DNA from: Perca fluviatilis
Lineage: Eukaryota > Chordata > Actinopteri > Perciformes > Percidae
Reading direction: 5' to 3'
NCBI RefSeq assembly: GCF_010015445.1
Contig: NC_053133.1
Span: forward strand, 22,339,922 to 22,403,921
DNA: 64,000 bases
Below, piece by piece: positions 1 to 11,895 of this stretch (positions are counted from its first letter, which is position 1; every line of letters begins with the position of its first letter). The position numbers and the translations under genes were made by a program. Under the pieces are notes generated by a model. That model was not told where the DNA came from, did not search any database, and worked only from the letters and a program-made list of their open reading frames with translations.

Positions 1-407
1 ATAAAGGCTTTTCAGTGTGGTGGATCAAATTGGCTGAAATGGCTTGCTCTTTTGAAAGGTTTTTAAAGTTAACTTTACTTAGTTACTTGTAAAGGAGGTA
101 AAATTTGCGGTCCATGAGTCCAGTAATAAATGCATCATAACAATAGATTTATAACTGGTATAGGTCCTCAATCTGCATGGATGGAATGCTTTTTGATCAA
201 AGCTTTGCTATATTGATGTCTTACATCAATTAAAATGTTTACTGCTTGTTTTTATTTTGTATCCCATTATGTAAAGCGTGTTTGAGGATTTCGAAAAACC
301 CTATACAATTTGGATTTATTATCATTATTATAAATATAAACACCTCCATACATGGATAATCAATTCGTATGACTTGACAACTTTCTGTACTCTTTGCCAA
401 GGTACAG
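1..407 (+). other. Upstream intron of the adgrg2-like gene
   Basis: AT-rich sequence with no coding signal or recognisable repeat. It is read as intron because the exon at 408 begins in mid-codon and follows a pyrimidine-rich stretch ending in AG. Confidence 0.5.
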
Positions 408-2572
408 GAAGTACCTCCACAACCATCGCAGAGACAACTACAAGCCAAACGGCCCGGGAAGAGCAAGCAAATGAGCTGCTGAATCAAACACAGGATGTGT
501 CTCAACTGAACTCCTCTCAGGTGAAGCTTCTAATCTATGGAACTATTAGAAAAAAGAAACATTTTAGCATACAACAATAACTTTTGTGGAAAACTTCAAA
601 CTTCATCATTTGATGGATGTTGCAGGTGGCACAGTTGGTAAGGAAGTTAGAGAAGCTTATAGACGGCCCCACAGTCTCTCAGGCAGTGGGACAGAAGGTG
701 GTCAACATAATCAGCAACCTTATGGAGGCAGACTCACTGGCCCTCTCTGCCTCTGCTAACAGGTACAATTCACACAAGCCTCACCCACATGGACACATAA
801 ACCCCTACCTTTGATGTTTTAAAAAAAAAAAATGTTTTGTCTTCTGTTCTGTTGACAGTCTGGTTCAGCTGGTAGATGATCTGGGTCTTAAGCTGGTTGT
901 CACTGGTGACAGAGAGATCCTCTCTTCAGGTTCGCTGGTTCTGGCAGTGAGGACAGTCGATGGGACCAACTTTCCAACAACTTCTGTTGACATTTTCAAC
1001 ACAGATAATGTCCAGGTAGCCCACAACTGAATTTAGCCATCTGGTCTCACTGCATTTCATGAGACACGACAAGAACCAATACAAACAAATTGGTTCTTAT
1101 GTATGTGGCACGTACAAGTGATTTAAAGAAACACGGTGTAGGATTCATTGTGATCTATCGGCAGAAATTAAATATAGTATTCATAATTATGTTTTCCTTG
1201 GTGTATAATCACCTGAAACTAAGAGTAATGTTTTTGTTGAGTCCTTCATATCTACATAGGGATGTTGCACCGCCATATTTCTACAGTAGCCCAGAATGGA
1301 CAAACCATACTGGCTCTCGAAAGGGCCTTTAGTTTTTTTGAGTTACCTGAAGGTCACCGTAGGTTCTACTACATACTTGGAAAGGGAGGAGTGAGGTTAA
1401 GGGTAGTCAGTTGGTTGCAATCTGCAACCTCACCACTAGATGCCACTAAATCCTACACACTGGTCCTTTTTGTCGTCATAAACTAATATTCTCATACTTG
1501 GAATTTTCTCTTAAATAAAAAAATTCATGAGTGTTGTCGACCTGTCGTATGGGTCATGTAAAAAAATATTCTCCACCAGGCAGAAAACTGTTCTTTTAGA
1601 CTTTATATATTTAGTTGGCATGTGTCTTGACTTGAAGGTTCTTGGTGGGAAATCATTATTTTTACTATTTGGAAATACTTTTATTTAATGAAACTCTCCC
1701 CCCAAAAAAGGGGAACAGGTGGCCTTATATGGCAATTTTAGAGGAGTAGATAATGTTCCAATCTCATGATTGTGCACCCACTCATGAACAGATGGCATTC
1801 ATTCAACTTTGGTAAATCTGATGTGGAACACTTAACAAAGTAAAAAGTAAGAGAGGTTCTTGCATGAGCCCCAATGTTTTTAAATGCAACTACTGTGACA
1901 TAAAGTGGCCTTACAGATACAGACCAGGGACACATACTGAAAACAGGAACTGCCAAACCTTTCCATTAACCATTTGTTAACTTTTGGTGTGTCCAGCTCC
2001 GTGCCCTCAGTCGATCCCGGTCCAAGAGGTCAGGGTCTGCTCTGGGGTCTGTATTTTTGCCCTCCTCCCTCACCACTGGGCTCAGTCCTGAGCAGCAGAA
2101 GCAGGCCAACAGGGTCCAGTTCACCTTCTACACCAAAGCTGCCCTCTTCAAGGTACTTTCGCATCATCTCATTGTCATCTCTTACAGATTTTATTGCTGC
2201 ATTTAATGATTTTCAAACAGCATTTGTACCTTTTCTCAGTTAAGTTCAACAGCCAGGTATGGTTCAATAGAAAAGGAAACAGCTATTTTTTGTTGTTGTT
2301 GCAGGATGCAGCATTAGATAACAAAACCCTTGTCAGTCCAGTCCTGGCCGCCAGTGTGACCAATCTGTCAATAAGCAACCTGAGTGAGAACATTCAGTTT
2401 ACCATCCAAAACATCAACCCTATATATGTAAGTGTGCACACACATAAAAATGAATTGTTAAAATTCAGTGATTAAAATCACTTAAAGTTCCTCTGTTAAG
2501 CTTTTCATCTCCTGATTTGTTCATAGGCAAACTACGCAGCCTCCTGTGCATTTTGGGACTTTACTCTGAATG
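408..2572 (+). CDS. adgrg2: ADGRG2-like: stalk and GAIN-domain exons
   Basis: Six exons encode the extracellular part present here. The first is Thr/Ser-rich (TGSTSTTIAETTTSQT), as expected for a glycosylated stalk. The next exons form helical then beta-rich GAIN segments (QLVRKLEKLIDG, LVLAVRTVDG, VQFTFYTKAALFK, SVTNLSISNLSENIQFTIQN). Several N-x-S/T sites are visible (NSS, NKT, NLS). The exon at 2527-2572 carries the first GPS-region Cys and Trp (SCAFWDF). A dibasic RSRSKR stretch is encoded at 2012-2029. The 981-bp intron 1016-1996 holds a MITE. Confidence 0.8.
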
Positions 2573-5500
2573 GTGAGTGTGCATGCATGCCAAATCGAGT
2601 TGGTTAATTTGGTTAAAGGTGCAATATGTAATACTGACAGCTAGTGTTTACAATAGTTACTGCAGTACAAATTCAAAATACTAAAGAGAGTCGTCTCCCC
2701 CGGCCCCTCCTCCCCAGACTCGAAGTTCATGTTTGTTGCCAGGCTGAGACCGCAGCATCCACAACAATGTTGCTAGAGGTTTGTCTCACATAGCCAGACA
2801 TTACTTCACATCACAGCGGAGTAGCTAATGTTAGATGCTGGCTATATAGACAGTCATAAAAGCCCGTGCTCATGCGGAGCACACTTTTTCGGCTTAGAAT
2901 TACAGTAGGAACCGCTAAAAACACAACAACCTTGCCGTCCTCTCCACCCGACGGGCAGACACATTTCCTCGGCTTAGAATTACGGTAACAATCGCTAAAC
3001 ACACTGCAAACTCACGGTCCTCTCTTCTTGATTTACAGCCCCCCCCTCTTGGCTTAAAATAACTCACCGTTGTCGGCTACGGCCGCTGAACAGGCTACAC
3101 GTTTTAAACAGCCATGGCCCGCTTGTCTAGTCCTCCGGTAACGTTAGCAGGGTTAGCATGGCGGCGTTACCTAGGACCAGTCGGGATCACTTTACTGGCT
3201 GTGTCTCAATTTGTTTTTGCGAGTAACATAATTCAATGTGAGTCCACGAATGTTGAAATGACATCAAATGCCCGTCCCTTGTAGCCGTATTAAATTAGCC
3301 TGAAGCTAATTCTTACCTGTTCAGGAGGAAATTAGCCAACTCTGTGTCCTTTTGGGCTCTAAGCTGTCTCCATCTTTCAAATACATCTCCAATATTTACC
3401 CTGGGTTTGTAACGTCTCTGGTCACGCAACTGTTAGAAACATGCCGTTTTTTTTTAGGTCGGGTAGAATCTATCTCCGTTGATCCTGTTCATTTGTTTGG
3501 TGCTTCCATGGCTGTACTAACGTTACAGCTGTAGCGCGCTTGCTTAACATTTTTACAGGTACATGTATATCTGGCAACCCGGCCTGGCTGTCAAACTGGG
3601 CAGTTGATGACAACACACACAAACAAAACACAAACAGAAATTCCGTCACGGAACCGAAATTTCAAAAGGAGAAAATACTGGCATTAGCATTGTTGTCAGA
3701 AAAGATATTTCAACTTAGCATGTTTCCTTAATATCTGATGACACATTGGGGTCATTTTTGGATTTATTACAGTAAATATATTACATATTGGACCTTTAAA
3801 CTTCCCTATTTATTCATGCCCCTGTTTGTTGTGTTTCTCTTGTTCAGGTGGTGGAGGAGGCTGGGGCTCTGCAGGCTGCTTTGTTGTCAATTCCACACAG
3901 GAAGAAACAACCTGCAGCTGCAACCATCTCACATCCTTTGCAATTCTGCTGGTTCGTGTGCACATTTGTTTATATGTGTGTGATATATTGACCATAACAG
4001 TACCAATAAAGTGCTTCAAATAGCAATAACAACATGTATATTAGGAATTAAATGAACAACTTAAATTACCAGTTAAAGAGGCAAAACAAATGATCTGACT
4101 GTCTTATTCTACATGGTTAAAGTGAGAAATTATAAGGTGTACAGCCTTCTGTTGTACGATATGTATTCTCTCTATGTTTGTGTGTGTACCCTGTTCTGAA
4201 TACAGGATTTGTCCAGAGAGGGAATAATTGACCGTAAACAGGCGCAAATTCTTACTTTCATCACCTACATCGGCTGTGGAATCTCTGCCATTTTCCTCGC
4301 TCTCACCTTACTGACATATCTTTTATTTGAGTAAGAATCTATGTCTTAACCATGACTATTTAAATCTGAGCTTAATGTTAAAGCTAAAATTAATATACTG
4401 TATATATTTCTTTTTTTTACAAGTTTTATTTGTTAGTATCCTAACAAGCTCTTTCTCCTGCAGAAAACTGCTGCGGGATATTCCTGCAAAGATCCTGGTC
4501 CAGCTCTGCCTATCCCTCCTCCTCCTCAACCTGGTCTTCTTGCTGGACGGCTGGCTGGCACTCTACCCAGCGGTCGGGCTGTGCATTAGCACCGCCTTCT
4601 TCCTGCACTACTTCCTGCTGACATCGTTTACCTGGGCAGGGCTCGAGGCCCTGCACATGTACCTGAGCATCGTCCGGGTGTTCACTCCCTACCTCAGCAG
4701 ATACATGCTCAAGTTCTCGCTGATAGGCTGGGGTAGGTCAGCTCCTAAATGCTGACCTATATATATATATATATATTTATAAGATATACTGAGATGGTTC
4801 TGCTGAGTAACATCCTTGTCTTTGCAGGCCTTCCGCTTCTCGTGGTGATCATTGTAATATCAGTGGACAAAAACAACTATGGTCTGGTCACATATGGAAA
4901 ATATACAGATGGCACTTCAGATGACTTGTAAGTTACTCCTAAATCTTAATAACCATTTGTGAACACATACATTTTTTTTAATTGATACAGTTTCAGATGC
5001 AATACATTACACATTTTGCAGGATAATTAAAAAAGGTAAATTTGGATAAATCAAAACCTTTTTTCCCCTGATTATTCCTGACATTAACACATTTGGCCAC
5101 TGGAGGGCCAGACAGACAATCTGCTCTACTGTGCTCTATGCTGAAACAACAACAAACTTAATAGTTTTAGGCTTTTCAAGTGTTCCAAGTTAAAATATTC
5201 ACTGTGAAAAAGCCATAGAACAACACAAAACACCATAGTACCCATTAGTACTACTAGTGACACTCTGCTAACCTCCCTGAACACCAAGAATAGTATCTTG
5301 CAACCCCCTAGTAGGCACGTAATAACCACCTATAAGATAGCAAGCATGCATTATTTTCGGTTGTTAAATATCTATTTTGGGTCTTTATCTGTCCCCCTGT
5401 AGCTGTTGGCTGCGTAATGACATTGCCTTCTATGTGGGCGTGGTGGCCTACTTCCTCCTGATCTTTGCCCTGTGCCTGCTGGTCTTCATCGTGGTTATGG

Positions 5501-6621
5501 TCCAGCTGTCCCGGATCAAGAAGCAGAACCCCCAGAACCAGCCTCCCAACAGGGGAGTGATGACAGATCTACGCAGCATCACTGGCCTCATCATCCTGCT
5601 TGGCCTCACTTGGGGGTTCTCCCTGTTTGCCTGGGGACCCCTCTACTTACCCTTTGTTTACCTTTTCACCATATTCAACTCTCTGCAAGGTGAGACTTCT
5701 GAATATGAATATACTGGGTTCTACTCCACATTGTAAAAAACACTTTTCCTGATTAAACCAATATGGGTTTATCCTTATTAGCCAAACCATAATATGAAAA
5801 TGCATCCCAAAAGCTATTTTTTTACCATTATATCCTGTACAGGATTCCTTGTCTTTGTTTTCCACTGTGCTGTGAAGGAGAATGTCCGCAGGCAGTGGAG
5901 AACGTATCTTTGCTGTGGGAGTCTGCGATTGCCTGAGAACTCAGGTAGGCACCTAACTGTGTTCTTATGCTTCTGATAATTTGATTGGACTGATTAGGGC
6001 AGGGGTTTACAAACTGGAAAGGACTGAGGAGGGACAGACATGACACAAGATACTGCAAGCTAAGTGACCCAATTTGTGTCAAAAATCGCACTCCTTCTCA
6101 GAATCATAACTTTGTCAAATCTGAACACACAGACATGATACACGTATGACTTACACTTTCCGGAGATATTATTACGTCTGATGTCCATTGTGAATAAATG
6201 TGCATAAATACATATTATGAATCAGAAAAAAAGATGCTCCTTTTATGTCCAGATCTTGCCTGATGAAAACCTGTATTTAAATTAACAAACTAACATAGGC
6301 TTGTCATGAACCCTTTTCTGCAGATTGGAGTCGGACGGCCACCCAGAACAACAGAAATATGTCAGCTACCACAGCAACCACCTCAGCTCCCCACTTCACC
6401 TCCCGAAGCTCCTCCGTCATCAGCAATGTCACCAATAGCAGCGGTATGTTCAAAGTTTGCAATTTGCAATGTCTGGCCTGCATTTTTATACAATTATATC
6501 ATAATATATTATGATGTGTTGGTCTCCCACAGGCTCTGTGTTTTGGGACAGCGGAATATATGACGGATCCAACAGCGACGCTCACCTCAACGAGATTCAC
6601 AGACAAAATCTGTCACCGTAA
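408..6621 (+). CDS. adgrg2: Adhesion G protein-coupled receptor G2-like (GPR64), 5'-partial, 14 exons
   Basis: This is an orphan-type adhesion GPCR of the plasma membrane. Exons: 408-520, 626-762, 859-1015, 1997-2152, 2305-2427, 2527-2572, 3848-3951, 4206-4330, 4464-4732, 4828-4927, 5403-5689, 5843-5944, 6324-6443, 6533-6621. Every intron is GT-AG and the intron phases join into one frame of about 642 residues plus TAA. The order is GAIN-domain part, GPS (CSCNHLTSFAILL), seven helices and a short tail. The tethered segment DLSREG, TYIGCG, the helix 2-3 block, SPDDFCW-like DDFCW, TWGFSLFAWGP and ENSDWSRTAT match the ADGRG2/ADGRG4/ADGRG6 group, closest to ADGRG2. The first exon could also start at 402, in the same phase. 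The start codon and N-terminal exons lie left of the window. The family is known for cleavage in the GAIN domain and tethered-agonist activation. It could be either teleost ADGRG2 paralogue or a close fish-specific relative. Confidence 0.85.
1124..1470. mobile_element. MITE in intron 3 of the adgrg2-like gene
   Basis: A ~347-bp non-coding element has related ends. The left end reads AAACACGGTGTAGGATT and the right end, reversed, reads AAAGGACCAGTGTGTAGGATT. The internal segment GATGTTGCACCGCCATAT, followed by TTCTACAGTAGCCCAGAA, recurs at 18,806-18,845, so this is a family. It has no transposase. The superfamily is not assigned because no clean target duplication was found. Confidence 0.65.
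2617..3795. mobile_element. TTAA-flanked non-autonomous DNA element (1.18 kb) in an intron
   Basis: The ends are inverted: AGGTGCAATATGTAATA on the left and, reversed from the right, AGGTCCAATATGTAATA. TTAA lies directly outside both ends (2613-2616 and 3796-3799). TTAA target sites fit piggyBac or Kolobok-type elements. There is no coding capacity. It fills nearly all of the 1,275-bp intron between 2572 and 3848. Confidence 0.75.
3848..3951 (+). CDS. adgrg2: ADGRG2-like: GPS autoproteolysis exon
   Basis: The exon encodes a glycine run (GGGGGW), then GCFVVNST and CSCNHLTSFAILL. This is the GPCR proteolysis site, with Cys-x-Cys-Asn-His-Leu followed by Thr. In this family cleavage occurs between Leu and Ser/Thr and leaves TSFAILLDL as the tethered agonist. 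The catalytic His-Leu-Thr triad is intact, so the receptor should be able to self-cleave. The phase-1 acceptor joins the exon ending at 2572 and the phase-0 donor joins the exon at 4206. Confidence 0.88.
4206..5944 (+). CDS. adgrg2: ADGRG2-like: seven-transmembrane exons
   Basis: Five exons carry the helices. TM1 is in 4206-4330 (ILTFITYIGCGISAIFL). TM2, TM3 and the start of TM4 are in 4464-4732 (LVQLCLSLLLLNLVFLLDGW, LCISTAFFLHYFLL). The rest of TM4 and ECL2 are in 4828-4927. TM5, TM6 and part of TM7 are in 5403-5689, and the end of TM7 is in 5843-5944. The TM3 Cys (GLCIST) and the ECL2 Cys before Trp (FCW) form the expected disulphide pair. The third intracellular loop is short and basic (LSRIKKQNPQNQPPNRG). 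Confidence 0.88.
6324..6621 (+). CDS. adgrg2: ADGRG2-like: cytoplasmic tail exons and stop
   Basis: Two exons (6324-6443, 6533-6621) encode a Ser/Thr/Asn-rich tail beginning SDWSRTAT after the split Ser codon. It ends HRQNLSP before TAA at 6619-6621. SDWS-TAT is shared with mammalian ADGRG2. The tail looks shorter than I recall for mammals. The final phase-1 junction (6443 to 6533) keeps the frame. Confidence 0.8.
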
Positions 6622-7665
6622 GGCGAGGCCTGACAACTGTGTCAAGCATCCATTTGTGATTACAATAATTATCTACTCTGAGAGAGCCGAGAGGACACGG
6701 CCAGAGATTAGTGATCTCCTGCAGCCCGAGTAAACAGAGAAAATAATCACAGGAGTGATTGCTCACGAAAATCCTCAGTGTTGCACAAGATGGTTTAATT
6801 GGTGTAATGAAGGACAGAAGAAGTGAGGCTGAAGTACCTGATGATTATGATTACTGCTTGAGTACAAGTGTGACTCGATGCCTTTTCTACATTAACAGTA
6901 GAATATATTAACACAGAAATAATGTAAGAGACTTTGTTAGCAGTGGGAAGTGTACATTAGGTGTGTTTGACTGAAAAAAAAATTATTTTACTGTTACAGC
7001 TGTGATTCTGTGTTTGTGCAGACTATAGCTTGTTTCAAAGCTTTTAGAATTATTACTGTAAACAATGAATATGATGGTAACAGTGTTTTTTTTTATATTA
7101 TGACATGTTAAAGACAAAAAATTGCATTTAATTAGTAGCCAAAAACAAACCGCTGTCAACATTTTATAGATTTTTGTGAGGCTATTTTTCTGTCTTTTGG
7201 CATATTTCCTTTTTTTACACAGACATAAATGGGAAAATGAAAATATTTCCAGTGTGTTTACAATGCTCCACTGACTATTGCCTCTATATATTTTCACTAC
7301 GGAGTCCGAATCCCAAAGCACTCTGGGCACTACCTTTAGTTGAGACAGGGTGCATTGAAGGAAAAAAAAAATTGCACACGCCAAAGCTCAACTGCTCAAT
7401 GTTAATACAAAATCGTTTTTGAGGGTGTATTCCTCCTTTTAATGTGAGAAAATGCTTTATTTCGCTACAGCACAGTGTTGAGATTACACAGAGTTGTTAG
7501 ATTGTTCTTATATTTGAGATTATTTTGCGTATAATATACATGATGTATGGTCATGCAGTGTGCTGGAGCATGATTAAGAGTGAGGACACATTGTGCTAAA
7601 TGTCCTAGTGCAAGATTAGTGCATGCCATGAAAGAGGAGATAATAAAACTTCTAATCATTACCTG
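6622..7665 (+). other. adgrg2: 3' UTR of adgrg2-like gene with polyadenylation signal
   Basis: About 1.04 kb of AT-rich non-coding sequence follows the stop codon. AATAAA lies at 7642-7647. A GT/T-rich stretch (GTTTGTCC then a T run) follows about 20 bp downstream, as expected for a cleavage and downstream element. There is no competing ORF. Confidence 0.55.
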
Positions 7666-8543
7666 TCCAGTTTGTCCTTTTTTTAAAGCAGAGAGTTTCG
7701 CATGTACATGACATCTCTACATCTTTAATCAAACCTGTTTAATGGAAACCCACCAATTATGAGCCCAGCAGACTCCCCTCCTGTCGCCGCATTGCGTAAC
7801 CCTTCAGCAGAGCGTCTCACCCCCGCCCAGTGCCAGTTCATAACAGCCCGTGAAGGCCGGCCCCGGAGGCTGGCAGCACTTAGCTATTAAAAGTTTTACA
7901 CGAGTTCATATCTCGGAGCAGCGTGACCTCTAATGTGAACCAAATAAGACAGCACGCTGTGTGTATAATAGAAGCAGAGAGCTCATGCAGATGAGAATTC
8001 TGCAACTATTTGAATTCTTCCTAATAATAATAATCATTGTGACTATTGTTGTTAACCCTAATGTTCTGGGCGCACAGCTACAAAAAAATATACTGAAATT
8101 TTTTTTCAGCTTGATACTTTAGAACCTTTCCTAATGTTATGAGAATTGCTTATAAGCATGATTTTGAATTTGATGGCAAGTTTCAAAAGTTACAGAAAAT
8201 GACACATTACATCTGTTTTATGTCCTCAGACTCCCCAGCTGTAAAACATGCTCCTAATATTGGAATGTTACGAACACTTTTGGTCTAACTCACGTTTTGT
8301 AACTTACCCCAAACATAAGTACCAGTTTAACTTTGTAGGATAACCTCCTGTACATTTATTTGTCAGTTTTGTTCATGCATAGCCAAGATAGCACATCAAA
8401 CCGCCTGTATTTCCTTGGTCGGTGCGATAACAATGCTTTTCGGATATATCAGTATATCGTTAGCTCCATCCAATGTGCAAGTCAAGTGTTTTGCAAAAGG
8501 AAGGGTTACCATTTTGTGATGCCGGAACTGTATCCATGTATTT
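7666..8543. other. Intergenic, nothing recognised
   Basis: AT-rich. No ORF with family resemblance and no terminal repeats are seen. Confidence 0.4.
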
Positions 8544-9231
8544 GTGTCTTCCCGACTTGATTGCGGCAATGTCCTTTTTTTCTGATCTTCCAAATTGTGC
8601 CACTAGAGGCCTTCAACTTGCTCAGAACACTGCAGCCGGAATCTTGACAAAAACTAGAAAATATGATCACATAAAACCTGTTCTGGCCTCTCTTCACTGG
8701 CTCCCAGAGCAAGCTAGAGCTGATTTTAAGGTTCTTCTTTTAACATATAAGGCGCTGCATGGGCTCGCTCCCCCTTATTTATCTGAGCTTATTACATCAC
8801 ATACACCAGCACGCACTCTCTGCTCCCTTGATGCTGGTCTCCTGGTCATTCCCCTAGGAAAGAAAAAATCAGTTGGTAACAGAGCCTTCTCCTACCGTGC
8901 TCCTCGTCTTTGGAATGGCCTCCCACTACATGTTAAAGAAGCTCACTCAGTTGACATTTTTAAATCTAGATTGAAAACCCACCTCTACTCATTATATTAC
9001 AGCCAACCATAACACACCATCCTTTCTGCATCCTTCAAAAACAAACTTTTTTCACTCACTCTCTTATGTTGCTGGTTTTGTATTGTTTATTTATTACTAC
9101 TGCTTTAATTATGTTCACTTGTTTTGTTGCTGTCTGTTATTTCTGTCTTCCTTTAATTGTAAAGTGCACTGAGAACATGTTTAATGGTGATTTATACTTT
9201 AAAAATAAATTAGGATTGATTGATTGATTGA
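8544..9231 (+). mobile_element. LINE L2-type retrotransposon, 5'-truncated 3' end
   Basis: The frame at 8591-9012 encodes the C-terminus of an L2-like non-LTR polyprotein (LQLAQNTAAGILTKTRKY, PVLASLHWLPEQARADFKVL, TYKALHGLAPPYLSEL, SYRAPRLWNGLPLHV), ending in a stop at 9010-9012. The preceding LDxxNVLFSDLP-like motif, around 8555, is in another frame, so the copy is frameshifted. A ~200-bp 3' UTR ends in tandem TGAT units at about 9213-9231, the usual L2 tail. Everything upstream is lost, so the copy is dead. Confidence 0.8.
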
Positions 9232-9588
9232 CCACTTCAACACTACTTATTACTGCTACTATGTTGGTTTTAATGATTTCAGAAAAAAAAGTACGCATTT
9301 TTATTCACAGGTTTATTTGGCAATTATTATTTTTACCAGAGGTTGAAATAATTAATAACTTCACTGTTGCTGTAACAAAGTCCTTTTTTGTGTACTTTGT
9401 GTACCTAAATTTCAACTCACATCCCTTAACAGCGTAAAATAAAAATTCACATGAAATAGTCCTGGTAAACTATGACCAACCAACAGGTGCATGGTGGGTG
9501 TGCCATACCAAAGCTTGTCTACATATTAGACATTCTTTGGCCACACCAAAGAATTTCTAATAATGCACCATGAGCATGTTGCGTGTTA

Positions 9589-9625
9589 GCATTTAGCATG
9601 TTAGCCAGGCTAACATGCTAAATGC
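9589..9625. repeat. Short perfect inverted repeat (TTAGCATGTTAGC type)
   Basis: Two 18-bp arms (9589-9606 and 9608-9625) are exact reverse complements around a single A. Sequence around it (9540-9660) also repeats GCATG/TTAGC words. It is probably the remnant of a palindromic MITE. Confidence 0.7.
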
Positions 9626-9965
9626 CTAACATGCCAAATGCTAATATATGCGCATGGTGGATCATCTAATGTTGACTTTTGCTGTCACTGAGTAACATTT
9701 ACCCTCAATGAGGTGTGTGAGGGCTTCCCGTAGTTTGTGACTACTTTGAGGAGCTCAGTGGGGACCGAGAGGTTTTCATGGACTCGTTAGCTAGCTAGCT
9801 ACATCTTGCTTTGAGAATGTAGAGCAGAGAAGTTCAAACCTGGAGCTGATTGAGGAGCACTTTCGCGGGGCTCAAAGCTCACAGAATGGCGTTCAGACAG
9901 GTGAGTACAACAACTCGCTGGTTGTGATGGTTGCTCGACACGTAGCGTTGTGTAAAAACTGAGTA

Positions 9966-10033
9966 AACTCTCTTTGTTAGCTGTGTTATGTGTGTTTATA
10001 TAAACACACATAACACAGCTAACAAAGAGAGTT
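9966..10033. repeat. Perfect 68-bp palindrome with no spacer
   Basis: 34-bp arms beginning AACTCTCTTTGTTAGC meet at a central TATATA with no loop and no mismatch. One step outside, the bases no longer pair. It is not a simple repeat. Confidence 0.9.
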
Positions 10034-10581
10034 GGCTGCTGCTGCTGCTTTTGAGGTTTATATTGTTTTTACATCTCTGTGTTGTCTGCCTTGCTGATGT
10101 TTTGCTGTGCTGTTGATTCAAGAAGTGTCCGGCTAAAATACATTGCACCCGCTGTGTCCATAGCATAATCATTTCTGTTGACTACTCTGTGTTTTGTGCT
10201 TGTTTTATGATTAATTCTAGTGCAGCTACACTGAGGAAGGTGGTTGTGTGGAGATAGGTCTGCCAATGGGAGACTATATTTCTAAAGGATCAGTTGAACG
10301 CTCAGGCTGCAAAGATGCTGTAAATGGAATTTGTTGTTGGTTTGTTTTTGTTTAGCTCTGTGTATATGTGCGATGTCTTTACTTTAGTAAAATATTCTAG
10401 TACTCTTTCCTGATTTTCACACATTGAGCAGTGGTACCCCAAACAATGAATCCAGTGTCTAAATATTTTGTGTTGTACTGCCTACACATTATAGCCTGAC
10501 AAGCCAGACCCAAAATAAATTTGCTGCCACTAGGGTGTGTCTAGATTTCTAGGCTATACACAGTATGTATATATATTATAT

Positions 10582-10585
<4 letters not shown>

Positions 10586-10653
<68 letters not shown>

Positions 10654-10698
10654 ATTTATTTATTTATTTATTTATATATTATATATATATATATATAT
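10586..10698. repeat. Compound microsatellite (CA)n-(TTTA)n-(TA)n
   Basis: About 32 CA units are followed by five or six TTTA units and then an imperfect TA run ending near 10,698. Confidence 0.95.
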
Positions 10699-10791
10699 CT
10701 CTATCTTGTTCCAAAGTATAGCCTACATTGTACAGATGCAGGCTCATATACATCGTCCCAACATCTGCTACATCTTACAGATGCGGTCTCA

Positions 10792-10834
10792 GGCACATCT
10801 TCCTGACATCTGTTATAGGTCAGGAAGATGTGCC
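10792..10834. repeat. Perfect 16-bp-arm hairpin, 11-nt loop
   Basis: GGCACATCTTCCTGAC at 10792-10807 is the exact reverse complement of 10819-10834. The loop is ATCTGTTATAG. Related CATCT words just upstream suggest a local inverted duplication. Confidence 0.8.
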
Positions 10835-11731
10835 GATCAATTGATCCTGCATTAACCCATTTAACAAAACTGGTCAGTATAGGTCACATGAAATTACATG
10901 AAATATCTTTACTAAATTACATGAATTGCTAAAGTAAGAGATAAATCATACACAATTATGTATTATACATTTTATAAAGCGCTTTTCAGGGTACTCAAAG
11001 ACAATTAACACAAGTTCAAATTATTATAGAACTATAACCCATTAAAAGCTATTTTGAAAATTAAAAAACGTTTGATCATGTAGCTAGATTTTGAGATAAT
11101 TATCCTACTGTGGTCTATACTAAGGGCTAATGTACAAAAACACTATTAAAAGCTTATAACGGTGTTTTTTAAAGTCTGAGACTGTGGGCTTTCCCTCAGG
11201 CAAAGAGCTGGGGCACGCATGTTTACTAGGAACGGTGTGCAACGGCTTGAGTTATGTTTTCTCTCGTTTGGTGGTTGTGTCTCTCGATTATTGGCTGTGT
11301 TCCAGGTGATACTCAATCAGTAGAGACGTGTCTGTAAACCTGTGGTAATAAAAAGGCGCTTGCTGTTGTGGCTTTACGTAATCCATACTACTTTAGTATT
11401 ACTGTTTGTGGGTTAGGCTACTATTAATGTAATGTAATACACATTGAGGCAAGGCTGCAGTACGAGCACGTCTTTACTTGTACACAACTTCCAACCAACA
11501 GGGGGCAGTAAACACTTCCCGAGCACACTGTAACAACACTGACAGTGCAACATAGTCGAGCACCGAGTGCTCGATCTAATATACCACACTTGCACACACA
11601 ATAGGATGTCCAACGCACCCTGTTTCAGTTTAAAAAAACGTCACTTTGTTAGCCTTTCACAATTTTTGGATGCCTATGGGATCATGATAATGTTATTTGA
11701 ACCCAACGACACTGAATTGAGCTAAGAATAA
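10835..11731. other. Intergenic, nothing recognised
   Basis: No gene or element boundaries are visible. A short repeat word (TAGCCTGACAAGCCAGACC...CTAGGCTATA) lies just upstream at 10,492-10,559. Confidence 0.35.
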
Positions 11732-11895
11732 CAGTGCTTCCCACACAGACAAATGTGTGGCGGTGCGCCGCACTATCAACACCGGCTGCCGCACATTGCG
11801 TTTCGTTATTAATTTTTTTAAACGCTATTTAAAACAGGTTCAGCTGCATTTCCTTTAACTGCTCTCCTCCGTTTCTCAGTCACTTACATGTCTCG

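Noticed and set aside
10537..10855. Open frames encoding poly-His/Thr across 10.5-10.9 kb
   Set aside because: Translation of the CA microsatellite.
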